Positions 6,996 through 12,949 of a DNA stretch of 12,949 nt are shown here, in pieces (within the stretch, counting starts at the first letter, position 1; the number at the start of each line of letters is the position of its first letter). This stretch comes from a bacterium. Its GTDB lineage: Bacteria; Tectomicrobia; Entotheonellia; Entotheonellales; Entotheonellaceae. The notes beneath the pieces are model-generated. The model did not search any database. It was not told the origin of the DNA and was given only the letters and a program-made list of their open reading frames with translations. The stretch spans positions 1-12,949 of the forward strand of contig JAPULM010000045.1 in NCBI GenBank assembly GCA_027294925.1, read 5' to 3'. The position numbers and the translations under genes are program-made.

Positions 6996-7187
6996 ATGTT
7001 TGGTTTAGGCGTGCAGGAACTAATTATTATTTTTCTTATCATTATGGTTCTGTTCGGCGCGAAAAAACTCCCGGAGATGGGTAAAGGGTTGGGACGCGGC
7101 ATCCGTGAATTTAAACGCGCCTCCGAACAAGCTGTCGGAGACGACAACGATGAGAATCCTAAGGTTGAAAGCAAACAGCAAGAATAA
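6996..7187 (+). CDS. tatA: Sec-independent protein translocase subunit TatA
   Basis: A 63-residue TatA/E protein of the twin-arginine translocase, which moves folded proteins across the inner membrane. It has a short N-terminal membrane helix (about 6-20), the hinge FGAKKLPEMG at 20-29, an amphipathic helix (GKGLGRGIREFKRA) and an acidic, soluble tail. AGGGGG lies five bases before the ATG. The length is at the short end of the family. No tatB or tatC is beside it, so these would be elsewhere in the genome. The kinase-fold gene begins about 20 bases further on the same strand. Confidence 0.95.
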   Translation: MFGLGVQELIIIFLIIMVLFGAKKLPEMGKGLGRGIREFKRASEQAVGDDNDENPKVESKQQE

Positions 7188-7207
7188 TAATCTGACAGAG
7201 GAAACGT

Positions 7208-8137
7208 GTGACCTTCTTGATTCAGTGGGACGGGGAGGCTGATCTTCGTCACCACCAAATTATTGCTAGCGCCAACCAGGACGGCTTTTTATCTCATGCC
7301 CTATGCAGCGTCTTCCCCGATTGCCGAGAGATTCCTCAGATCGGTAAGGCAATTTTAACACCTCTGGCTACAGGTGGCGCGATGGTAGTTTATAAACTTT
7401 CCATCGACCTTCACCATCAATCAACACACCATCTGGTCGCCAAGATTCCCCGTGATCGCCGTATCGTTTATGCCGCAGGCACTGAGCGGCAAGGCGATGT
7501 CGACACCACATATATATTGTTTGAACGGCTCTCGGAACTCGCCGCCGAACTAGACCAGCGTGTGCCTGGGCTATTTCCACGCTGTGGCGGCTTCTGGCAT
7601 CGACAACAGTGCGATGGCCCCATGCAGTATGTATTCATTGAAGAATTCATTGCAGGACTATCAGTCGAGCGCTTGAAACATCATTATGAAGAACTGCTTA
7701 TGGCTGGGCAGATCGATCAACCTGTTTACGACCAGCGCCTTATAGCCATTCAAAGACTCGCTGTTGCGGCCTTCATTCGACTCTGGGACGCTTTGGGAGG
7801 TCAGACCTTTACCTCTGACCCGAGCCCATGGAATGTTTTGATCCGCGACCCGGAAGGTGCAACCCCACAGCCGACCATCATTGATCTGCACAGCCTGGAA
7901 GAAAATATAGACCTTACATACGTGATACAACGTATGGCAGCGATCTATGGCAACCGCATTGAAATTGCTGAGGAAGTACTCCTGCCAGGTGTGATCGATG
8001 CGCTCGGTTACGACAAAGCGCTAACCTTACTACGGGAGACACTGCCTCGACTTGAGGCAAACGGCAAACAGTCACGACGAAACTTAGGCGTCGATTTACA
8101 GCAGCCACTCTTGCGAGCCATTGGCCGGCTCAAGTAA
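7208..8137 (+). CDS. Kinase-fold protein of unknown substrate
   Basis: A 309-residue protein that looks like a divergent member of the aminoglycoside-phosphotransferase / protein-kinase-like superfamily. LVAKIPRD holds a candidate ATP-binding lysine (Lys79) after a GGAMVVYKL strand. IEEFIAG at 144-150 resembles the hinge of APH-type kinases. TSDPSPWNVLI at 202-212 resembles the catalytic loop (Asp204, Asn209), though His of the usual H.D motif is replaced by Thr-Ser. IIDLHSLEENI with Asp226 fits the metal-binding loop. The start is GTG at 7208, with AGAGGA five bases upstream. It follows tatA closely and is likely cotranscribed. It may phosphorylate a small molecule or lipid, or be a pseudokinase; I do not recognise the specific family. 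Confidence 0.65.
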   Translation: MTFLIQWDGEADLRHHQIIASANQDGFLSHALCSVFPDCREIPQIGKAILTPLATGGAMVVYKLSIDLHHQSTHHLVAKIPRDRRIVYAAGTERQGDVDTTYILFERLSELAAELDQRVPGLFPRCGGFWHRQQCDGPMQYVFIEEFIAGLSVERLKHHYEELLMAGQIDQPVYDQRLIAIQRLAVAAFIRLWDALGGQTFTSDPSPWNVLIRDPEGATPQPTIIDLHSLEENIDLTYVIQRMAAIYGNRIEIAEEVLLPGVIDALGYDKALTLLRETLPRLEANGKQSRRNLGVDLQQPLLRAIGRLK

Positions 8138-8151
8138 TCGTTATCGGCCAA
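8121..8151. terminator. Weak hairpin between convergent genes
   Basis: TTGGCCG (8121-8127) pairs with CGGCCAA (8145-8151) across a 17-base loop, overlapping the end of the kinase-fold gene and the gap to the convergent small gene. No T-run follows on the plus strand, so termination here is a guess from position. Confidence 0.3.
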
Positions 8152-8160
8152 AACCCAACT

Positions 8161-8409
8161 TTACAATAACCCCTCAAGCTTTGACTGCAAATGCTTCCCT
8201 AGCGCCTGCTGGGCAATAACATCCCCGGTAAGCGCTGCAGTAATATCCACCTCACGTTCTGTAATATGTAGTGGCCGAAAACAGACAAATTCTCGGCATA
8301 GTACCAACTCAAGAGTCTGTGTATCAAACCTGGCAGATTCAACAAATATATCACCACCCAGTTCGCCAACAACAGCATCTAATTGGGCTTGTTGGCTTTC
8401 ATTCAACAT
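8161..8409 (-). CDS. Small protein of unknown function
   Basis: An 82-residue soluble, mildly acidic protein I cannot assign. It has a helical N-terminus (QQAQLDAVVGELGG), a central beta-like stretch with two cysteines in CREFVCF (38-44), and a helical C-terminus ending KHLQSKLEGLL. There is no signal peptide or membrane segment. It lies 99 bases downstream of the CDF exporter on the same strand and converges with the kinase-fold gene. The ATG at 8409 has only modest ribosome-site candidates (AAGG very close, AGGA about ten bases away). The composition looks protein-like and its end fits neatly between neighbours, so I believe it is real. Cotranscription with the exporter is possible. Confidence 0.55.
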   Translation of the reverse strand: MLNESQQAQLDAVVGELGGDIFVESARFDTQTLELVLCREFVCFRPLHITEREVDITAALTGDVIAQQALGKHLQSKLEGLL

Positions 8410-8508
8410 GCCTTACATCCTACGCATCGGTTCGGACATCCAGTGGCAGATCCTCGCTTGCTTCACTCCTGCTGTCTTTTTGATCATCTATGCCGCTGAT
8501 GGTTGCGT

Positions 8509-9486
8509 TTATGGATCGGTCGCTGCCTGCGACTGTCCAGATTGATCGGATGGTTGCGCTGCCGACTGCACACTTCGACGCAACTCTTCCTCGGGAATTA
8601 TTTGTGAGTTGCTGCGTACCGGCTCGCAATGGACAACAACATCCGCAACATCGGGAAGGGTTGTCAGAAGCTGACGCTCGACCTCACATCCGATGTCATG
8701 AGCTGCCCCAATCCTTAAGTCAGGGTCCACGCCAATGTGCAAATCAATATATACCGCATCTTCCATTCCTCTTGAACGAATATTGTGACACTCGCAGACC
8801 CCTGTGACCTGTAGAGCAATGGCTTCAATCTCTTCGGCGGCAAAGCGTGAAATATCGATCAGCGTATGAAGGCTTTCAGACAGTATCTGCCATACTGCTC
8901 GCCCAATGAAAATAACAACAAATAGTGACGCAATGATGTCAAACCAGGGATAACCGAGCTGGATAGCGATCAAGGATATCAGTACCACTAACGAACTGTA
9001 TACATCACTATGCGTATGATGGGCATCAGCCACTAATACAGAACTTTTTAGTTCTCTGCCACGCCGATGCTCATACGTCGCAACCACATAACTGATGATA
9101 ATGCTTACAATGATAACCACATAACTCAGGGAGCCAACAGCCGGGATGTTCTCCGACCACAGACGCCGCACAACTTCTTTGACAATTTCATAGCAAGCTA
9201 ACCCCAACAGCATCGCAATGCCTACTGCAGCAAACGTTTCATACTTACGCCGTCCATAGGGATATCGTCCGTCAGCCGGCTTGCTCGCGGCTTGGATACT
9301 CATCAAACCGATAATATTGGAAGAGCCATCAAGAAACGAATGGAAGCCATCGGCAACCAAGCTCATCGTACCGCTGAGAAATCCAAGCACTAATTTGCCC
9401 AACGCCACGGACCAATTCGCCACTAGCGTCCACACCAAAATGTGACGTACCTGCTGTGCTTTATGATGGAAGTGCGTCCCGTGCAC
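8509..9486 (-). CDS. Cation diffusion facilitator (CDF) metal exporter
   Basis: A 325-residue inner-membrane metal/proton antiporter of the CDF family. The His-rich N-terminus (HGTHFHHK) is followed by about six membrane helices up to residue 210. Metal site motifs are HSFLD (His49, Asp53) in helix 2 and HTHSD (His157, Asp161) in helix 5; an HxxxD pair in both helices is the pattern of zinc-type members. The cytoplasmic C-terminal domain (about 215-292) includes SRGMEDAVYIDLHIGVDPDL and a VDV-type HCEP end. A further Gln/Ser-rich tail (about 295-325) is outside the common domain. The start is GTG at 9486, with GAGGGGAG just upstream. It has its own strong promoter and may carry the small downstream gene. 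Zinc, iron or another divalent metal are all possible substrates. Confidence 0.95.
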   Translation of the reverse strand: MHGTHFHHKAQQVRHILVWTLVANWSVALGKLVLGFLSGTMSLVADGFHSFLDGSSNIIGLMSIQAASKPADGRYPYGRRKYETFAAVGIAMLLGLACYEIVKEVVRRLWSENIPAVGSLSYVVIIVSIIISYVVATYEHRRGRELKSSVLVADAHHTHSDVYSSLVVLISLIAIQLGYPWFDIIASLFVVIFIGRAVWQILSESLHTLIDISRFAAEEIEAIALQVTGVCECHNIRSRGMEDAVYIDLHIGVDPDLRIGAAHDIGCEVERQLLTTLPDVADVVVHCEPVRSNSQIIPEEELRRSVQSAAQPSDQSGQSQAATDP

Positions 9487-9537
9487 TTTTCTCCCCTCGC
9501 CTACAAAACCGTCTTGGACACGATAACAAAATTGCTC

Positions 9538-9556
9538 TTCCCTGGCTTTAAGGGAA
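9538..9556 (-). promoter_or_regulatory. Hairpin in the CDF leader
   Basis: TTCCCT (9538-9543) and AGGGAA (9551-9556) form a 6-bp stem with a 7-base loop, lying just after the predicted transcription start of the exporter mRNA. It could be a short operator or an mRNA-stabilising hairpin. The stem is short. Confidence 0.3.
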
Positions 9557-9570
9557 TTTCACGCCAATCG

Positions 9571-9600
9571 ATTATATTGAGATTGGGTATCGGTTGTCAA
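9571..9600 (-). promoter_or_regulatory. Consensus sigma70 promoter of the CDF gene
   Basis: On the minus strand a perfect TTGACA (9595-9600) and a perfect TATAAT (9571-9576) are 18 bases apart. Transcription would begin near 9564, about 78 bases before the GTG start. Such a strong promoter is usually restrained by a repressor or used constitutively. Confidence 0.8.
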
Positions 9601-9716
9601 AACCAGATCGCCACTATGAGTGGAGTCTCGTCACACGCCTATGCTATGATAGGCTAATTTAAGGTTTTACTAAAATCTCTAACTCCATCATCTAGGTGCG
9701 ACTGGGGAGGACTAAG

Positions 9717-9881
9717 GTGAAATTCGAACAAATTAAACCTGGATTGGCAGCTCAAGTATCCGCCATTGTGGATGATCGTTTAGTCGTCAAACACACTGGA
9801 GGTGATGGTGTATTGTCGACTCCTTCGATGATCGGCCGGATGGAAAGAGCAAGTACTCAGGTAGGACAGCAGGGCAACTAG
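9717..9881 (+). pseudogene. Truncated thioesterase of the FlK-like hotdog family
   Basis: The frame begins at GTG 9717, with a strong GGAGG six bases before it, and reads VKFEQIKPGLAAQVSAIV, then VKHTGGDGVLSTPSMIGRMERAS before ending after 54 residues. This matches the first 50 or so residues of small thioesterases like fluoroacetyl-CoA thioesterase FlK (about 139 residues), including the TPxMxxxMExA segment that supplies the catalytic Thr and Glu. The rest of the hotdog with the catalytic His is absent and I do not find it in other frames before the Nudix gene, which starts 14 bases later. A deletion that fused the remnant to the Nudix gene leader is the simplest explanation. The peptide is unlikely to be an active thioesterase by itself. 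Confidence 0.65.
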
Positions 9882-9895
9882 ATGGAAGTTAGCTA

Positions 9896-10462
9896 ATGGA
9901 GAGGTTAATCGCTGATATCCTTCAATCTCGACAATGTCGTGAACTTTCTGAGCCCAGCCGTCGTCTTGCAGCGGTATTGATACCTATATATTCGCATAAT
10001 GGGGACTACGGCATCATCCTCACCAAAAGGTCGGAAAGGATGGCGCACCACCGCGGTCAAATTGCCTTTCCCGGTGGTGGTCATGAACCCAATGATGCAT
10101 CGCTTGAACATACTGCTTTACGAGAAAGTGCAGAAGAGATCGGTTTACAACCCCATCATGTACGCGTTTTGGGTCAGTTGGATGATTTGTTGACCAGCAA
10201 CAGCAATTATCTGGTTCGACCCTATGTCGGCGCCATTCCCTACCCCTACCCCTTTTCACTTGATGAGCGAGAGACCGCTTATATTATTGAAGTGCCTCTC
10301 TCCTTTCTAAGAGAAAATAACCCGCCTGCACAGGTCACACGAGAGCATGAGGGGCGCCTCGTAAGGAGCTATTTTTTTGACTACGATGAACACATTATAT
10401 GGGGAGCAACAGCAAAAATTATCAAGCAATTCCTCGATCTTCTCGGCGCTGCTGAGCTGTAA
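9896..10462 (+). CDS. NudL-like CoA pyrophosphatase (Nudix hydrolase)
   Basis: A 188-residue Nudix hydrolase. The segment LTKRSERMAHHRGQIAFPGG at 42-61 is the CoA-specific signature that precedes the Nudix box in NudL/Pcd1-type enzymes. The Nudix helix contains RESAEE at 76-81, with the same spacing deviations from the classic motif as Escherichia coli NudL. The enzyme should hydrolyse CoA or its derivatives to 3',5'-ADP and 4'-phosphopantetheine (or acyl-phosphopantetheine) using Mg or Mn. The ATG at 9896 has GGAAG seven bases upstream, inside the gap after the thioesterase remnant. It is transcribed with that remnant, and converges with the cold shock gene. Confidence 0.9.
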   Translation: MERLIADILQSRQCRELSEPSRRLAAVLIPIYSHNGDYGIILTKRSERMAHHRGQIAFPGGGHEPNDASLEHTALRESAEEIGLQPHHVRVLGQLDDLLTSNSNYLVRPYVGAIPYPYPFSLDERETAYIIEVPLSFLRENNPPAQVTREHEGRLVRSYFFDYDEHIIWGATAKIIKQFLDLLGAAEL

Positions 10463-10500
10463 AACAACAATACCCCGGTATGCACATGGATACCGGGGTA
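10463..10500 (-). terminator. Strong terminator of the cold shock gene
   Basis: TACCCCGGTAT (10471-10481) and ATACCGGGGTA (10490-10500) form a perfect 11-bp stem with an 8-base loop. On the minus strand it is followed by TTGTTGTTTT, a T-rich tail, so it mainly ends the cold shock mRNA. It starts eight bases after the convergent Nudix stop and may block both transcripts. Confidence 0.8.
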
Positions 10501-10528
10501 TGCAGAGTAAAAATTCCCAAAACTTTGA

Positions 10529-10729
10529 CTAGATCTTATTTACACGTGTGGCCTGCCAGCCTTTAGAACCCTGCACCATTTCAAATTCGACGTCTTGTCC
10601 TTCGTCGAGGGATTTGAACCCATCTCCTTCAATGACGGAGAAATGTACGAAAACGTCTTCTCCACCAGCCTGTTCAATAAAACCAAACCCTTTGTTATCG
10701 TTGAACCACTTCACCTTCCCAACTGCCAT
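10529..10729 (-). CDS. Cold shock protein (CspA family)
   Basis: A 66-residue single cold shock domain that binds single-stranded RNA or DNA and melts mRNA structure. It shows [17 protein letters not shown] with RNP1 (KGFGFIE, residues 13-19), then EDVFVHFS with RNP2 (VFVHF, 26-30), and ends with GWQATRV. The ATG at 10729 is chosen because GGAG is seven bases upstream and family similarity begins at once; an in-frame ATG seven codons earlier adds an Arg-rich start without family support. It stands alone with a strong terminator and a structured upstream region. Confidence 0.96.
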   Translation of the reverse strand: MAVGKVKWFNDNKGFGFIEQAGGEDVFVHFSVIEGDGFKSLDEGQDVEFEMVQGSKGWQATRVNKI

Positions 10730-10808
10730 CCATCTTCTCCTTCCGGACATCTAGACCAGTTGCGACAACTGACTAAAAAAACAATGCGCTACTGGTTATT
10801 ACAAATCA

Positions 10809-10867
10809 CAATCGGGCAATTGTAAGCCGACTATAGCCGCAACCATCATCAGGTTCGAGCCCGATTG
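10809..10867 (-). repeat. 9-bp inverted repeat upstream of the cold shock gene
   Basis: CAATCGGGC (10809-10817) pairs perfectly with GCCCGATTG (10859-10867) over 41 bases. It begins about 80 bases upstream of the start. Long, folded leaders are usual for cold shock genes, so it could be part of a 5' thermosensing leader if the promoter is further upstream. No clear promoter was found. Confidence 0.4.
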
Positions 10868-11190
10868 GCTTCTAGAAGCATTTGACACGTGTATAAATCA
10901 CCTTACAAGACCCGCCACCTTTTAACAAAAGCACCTAAGTCATGTCAAGAAGAATTTTACGACACCGCATTTTGATCGTCCCGACTCCTAATAAAAATGG
11001 CCGCCAATCGTCCTTATCGTCGCATTCTATCTCACTCATACAAGGAACTGATCATGTCATCATTCGGTCGGCTCTACGTCAAAATTTTGTCTTTTTCATC
11101 TCAAACCTTTTCTGTCCCACGATGCCTTCGATTAATTGAATAGATCATCATTAGTTTGGTATTCTACTTACGGATAACCTGAGGGGTTGC

Positions 11191-11343
11191 AAGTTTCAAC
11201 GGGTCTTTAATTAAAAAATATCAGCCCTAATAAAACTGGTATAAAATATGCTTTAGGTTTATGTCGGTGAATTTTTTCTTTATCACCGTTTCCAACACTA
11301 TTAATTATTCCGTCATGAAAGTAGCCCTGGACCGTTGAAACTT
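11191..11343. repeat. 12-bp inverted repeat bounding 153 bases of AT-rich DNA
   Basis: AAGTTTCAACGG at 11191-11202 is mirrored by CCGTTGAAACTT at 11332-11343. Between them lies AT-rich sequence with a TGGTATAAA extended -10 and a small stem (CGGTGA 11265-11270, TCACCG 11283-11288). No target duplication is visible outside. It may be a MITE-like element or a long-range stem in the antiporter leader. Confidence 0.5.
11237..11245 (+). promoter_or_regulatory. Candidate extended -10 of the antiporter cluster
   Basis: TGGTATAAA carries the TG of an extended -10 and TATAAA. No good -35 is present at usual spacing. It would give a leader of about 140 bases before mrpE. Confidence 0.3.
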
Positions 11344-11389
11344 CCATCGAGTTCCCGCATAATTACGAAATGAAGAGCTAACTCAACCT

Positions 11390-12013
11390 ATGCAAGTTGA
11401 AACGCCTATTTCCCACACCTTAACCGCTCTGGATAGACTGAGCGGGATGAACTCCGTGCAAAACGTACCTCGCCTTCGACACTTTGTACCCCTGACCGTA
11501 GCACTGATGACGCTCTGGATTGTACTCTCAGGTAAGTTTGATCCGTTTCATCTTTCGGTCGGCATGTTAAGCGCACTTGCCATCACGCTTGGCACCCATC
11601 GACTTCTCTTGCTCCCACCGGCCATTGGTCCAGCAAACCTGAATCCGTTTGCAGTACATCCCTGGCTGCGCCTGCTGACTTACGTGCCATGGTTGCTTTG
11701 GCAAATTGTTATCTCTAGTCTCCATATTGCTTACGTCGTTTTGCATCCGAAAATGCCAATTGCCCCTCGTATGGTGAGGTTTCAAGTTAAGCTACCACAC
11801 GCCCTGGCACGTTTAACGTTGGCCAACTCGATCACCTTGACGCCAGGAACCGTAACCATTGATGTCCAGGGCGACGAATTTCTTGTTCATGTGCTAACCG
11901 AAACTAGCCTACAAGGACTACTCCCGGCAACTGGCGAGGGCGATATGCAGCAACGTGTCACCAATCTGTTTTCGGATAACGATCAGTCACCTAGCCCAGG
12001 AGAAGTCGGATGA
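11390..12013 (+). CDS. mrpE: Mrp/Mnh cation:proton antiporter subunit E
   Basis: A 207-residue MrpE/MnhE-family membrane protein. Membrane segments lie near residues 31-47 and 53-72 and again near 90-115 (WLRLLTYVPWLLWQIVISSLHIAYVVL). The soluble part has ANSITLTPGTVTIDV, the family's most conserved stretch. LSGKFDPFHLSVG after the first helix is also typical. MrpE helps assembly and function of the Mrp antiporter. The ATG at 11390 gives a longer N-terminus than usual; the in-frame ATG at 11447 would fit the family's normal start better, and neither has a strong ribosome site. The stop overlaps the mrpF start (ATGA), which is the hallmark of a coupled operon. Confidence 0.88.
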   Translation: MQVETPISHTLTALDRLSGMNSVQNVPRLRHFVPLTVALMTLWIVLSGKFDPFHLSVGMLSALAITLGTHRLLLLPPAIGPANLNPFAVHPWLRLLTYVPWLLWQIVISSLHIAYVVLHPKMPIAPRMVRFQVKLPHALARLTLANSITLTPGTVTIDVQGDEFLVHVLTETSLQGLLPATGEGDMQQRVTNLFSDNDQSPSPGEVG

Positions 12014-12282
12014 CGCATGTGTTTACCCTTGCGGTAATAATCCTGGCACTGGCCATGACCTTATCGCTCTACCGCGTTTTGCGCGGCCCCACGATATTCG
12101 ATCGCCTTACCGGTCTGGGTCTCATTGCGACCAAAACCATTGTTTTACTTGTGTTGCTGGGCTTCATGACCAACCGTGTCGAAATTTTCGTCGACATCAC
12201 CTTATCCTACAGTCTACTTGGATTCATTGGCTCTCTCGTCTTAGCTAAATATTTTGAACGGAAGGGAACAGAGCACCCGTGA
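12010..12282 (+). CDS. mrpF: Mrp/Mnh antiporter subunit F
   Basis: A 90-residue membrane protein with three predicted helices. It has the family motif RGPTIFDRL, whose Asp31 matches the conserved acidic residue important for Na+/H+ exchange in Bacillus MrpF. It overlaps mrpE by four bases (ATGA) and the next gene by four (GTGA). Confidence 0.93.
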   Translation: MTHVFTLAVIILALAMTLSLYRVLRGPTIFDRLTGLGLIATKTIVLLVLLGFMTNRVEIFVDITLSYSLLGFIGSLVLAKYFERKGTEHP

Positions 12283-12584
12283 CGCTGCTCGCAGATCTCC
12301 TTGTCATTATCGGACTGCTATTTATTCTTGCTGGCGTTGTGGGCATCCTGCGCTTACCCGACTTTTATACCCGCTTGCATGCAATGGGCAAGTGCGACAC
12401 GCTTGGCGTTGCACTCGTCTTGATCGGCTTGGCGCTGCATGCCGGAATTTCTCTATACAGCGTTAAAATATTGCTCATATCTGTTTTTATCGCCTTAGCC
12501 AACCCAACTGCAACACACGCCTTGGCGCGTGCAGCTCTCAAAAGTGGCTTGGTGCCCTGGCTTCGGAAAGAAAACGGCTTATAA
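12279..12584 (+). CDS. mrpG: Mrp/Mnh antiporter subunit G
   Basis: A 101-residue membrane protein with three helices. It has the family motif LRLPDFYTRLHAMGKCDTLGV (residues 24-44) and NPTATHALARAA near the C-terminus. The start is GTG at 12279, overlapping the mrpF stop. Its stop is followed at once by the next start codon. Confidence 0.94.
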   Translation: MTLLADLLVIIGLLFILAGVVGILRLPDFYTRLHAMGKCDTLGVALVLIGLALHAGISLYSVKILLISVFIALANPTATHALARAALKSGLVPWLRKENGL

Positions 12585-12827
12585 ATGGAACTCCTATCGA
12601 CGTTTTTTCTACTCCTCATAGTGGTCTGTGCGATTGCAGCGGTGTTAATTCGCGATCTACTTGCTGCGGTGATTATCTTCGGCGCCTTTAGTTTTTTTTC
12701 GGCTCTTTATTTTGCCATTTTAGGCGCCCTTGACGTGGCGTTTACTGAGGCGGCCATTGGGGCTGTCATTACCACTGTGTTTTTTGTCACCGCCATCTAT
12801 CGAACGGTACGGAGGGCCAAGCCGTGA
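12585..12827 (+). CDS. DUF4040/MbhD-like subunit (MrpA C-terminal part)
   Basis: An 80-residue, three-helix membrane protein matching the MbhD-type DUF4040 domain, which in Bacillus-type systems is fused to the C-terminal end of MrpA. The conserved LGALDVAFTEAAIGA is present (residues 47-61, with Asp50 and Glu55). It directly abuts mrpG and overlaps the next gene by four bases. As a free-standing subunit it matches the split organisation of membrane-bound hydrogenase Mbh modules and of some bacterial Mrp operons. Confidence 0.88.
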   Translation: MELLSTFFLLLIVVCAIAAVLIRDLLAAVIIFGAFSFFSALYFAILGALDVAFTEAAIGAVITTVFFVTAIYRTVRRAKP

Positions 12828-12949
12828 GACATTGGGGTGGACTTGCCTTAATACTGGCAGCAGCAGTCTTGCTATATGCCGCCAGTGATTTACCACCAAT
12901 GGGCGACCCTAATTCGCCTCCGTCAACCCATGTATCACCCCGTTATATC
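12824..12949 (+). CDS. MbhE-like subunit, N-terminal part (cut by the window)
   Basis: A partial frame of 42 codons starting at GTG 12824 and open at the window end. After one membrane segment (residues 5-19) it reads LPPMGDP, then THVSPRYI, the signature of the MbhE / MrpA-C-terminal extension. The four-base overlap with the preceding gene fits coupling. Genes for the MrpB, C and D subunits should follow outside the window. Confidence 0.8.
   Translation, partial: MRHWGGLALILAAAVLLYAASDLPPMGDPNSPPSTHVSPRYI

Larger units (their letters stand above)
10730..11389. other. 660-base gene gap with several inverted repeats
   Basis: This region separates the minus-strand cold shock gene from the plus-strand antiporter cluster. 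It holds a 9-bp inverted repeat (10809-10867), a 12-base palindrome GCTTCTAGAAGC (10868-10879), a weak short frame (11054-11143) and a 12-bp inverted repeat 153 bases across (11191-11343). It is AT-rich to the right. I see no convincing complete gene. Confidence 0.6.

Noticed and set aside
9442..9657. Plus-strand open frame over the CDF promoter.
   Set aside because: It runs antisense over the CDF start and its consensus promoter and has no family similarity.
10851..10867. GGTTCGAGCCC, resembling the T-loop of a tRNA.
   Set aside because: The T-stem does not pair properly and no D-arm or anticodon arm of a tRNA can be formed around it.
10942..11139. Plus-strand open frame of 65 codons before the antiporter cluster.
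   Set aside because: Low-complexity composition, no motif and no good ribosome site; it runs across other weak signals in a gene gap.
11191..11202. GTTTCAAC, similar to the ends of many CRISPR repeats.
   Set aside because: Only two copies in opposite orientation 130 bases apart, without regular spacers.

Overview
The window is bacterial chromosomal DNA of moderate GC content, with short gene gaps, sigma70-like promoters, Shine-Dalgarno-led starts (ATG and GTG) and core genes of a free-living bacterium (Fe-S type PurF, RadC, TatA, cold shock protein, a CDF metal exporter and an Mrp-type antiporter cluster). The acyl-CoA genes (FAS1-like/MaoC dehydratase, crotonase, a thioesterase remnant) and a secreted cyclase-family gene suggest an uncultured Gram-negative heterotroph, perhaps of a deltaproteobacterial or Tectomicrobia-like kind. 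That placement is inference from gene content only. I see no rRNA, tRNA, CRISPR array, transposase or phage gene.

Layout. 1-1665: a secreted cyclase-family gene on the minus strand, broken by one extra base near 650, with a clear promoter and a structured element after its stop. 1666-2408: a membrane-anchored J-domain protein on the minus strand with a terminator, then about 460 bases without a convincing gene. 2409-4521: the minus-strand pair radC-purF, whose ends overlap by 17 bases. 4826-6749: a plus-strand pair, a two-hotdog dehydratase and an enoyl-CoA hydratase/isomerase, with a perfect 12-base palindrome in the leader. 6750-8137: a 13-bp inverted repeat, then tatA and a kinase-fold gene. 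8161-9486: a minus-strand CDF exporter with a near-ideal promoter, followed by a small unknown gene. 9717-10462: a thioesterase cut off after its first 54 residues, then a NudL-like CoA pyrophosphatase. 10529-10729: a cold shock gene on the minus strand with a strong terminator. 10730-11389: a long AT-rich gap with several inverted repeats. 11390-12949: mrpE-mrpF-mrpG, a DUF4040/MbhD-like gene and the start of an MbhE-like gene, tightly overlapped and cut by the window end.

How the genes fit together. Three themes can be supported. CoA/acyl-CoA metabolism: the dehydratase and crotonase can act on the same kind of acyl-CoA intermediates, and the Nudix enzyme degrades CoA itself. Ion and metal homeostasis: the CDF exporter and the Mrp/Mbh-like membrane module. 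Housekeeping: purF-radC, tatA and csp. I found no clear new defence or mobile system. The items most worth a second look are the truncated thioesterase beside the CoA pyrophosphatase, the tatA-kinase pair, the split-MrpA order of the antiporter cluster, and the inverted repeats at 6800-6859 and 11191-11343.
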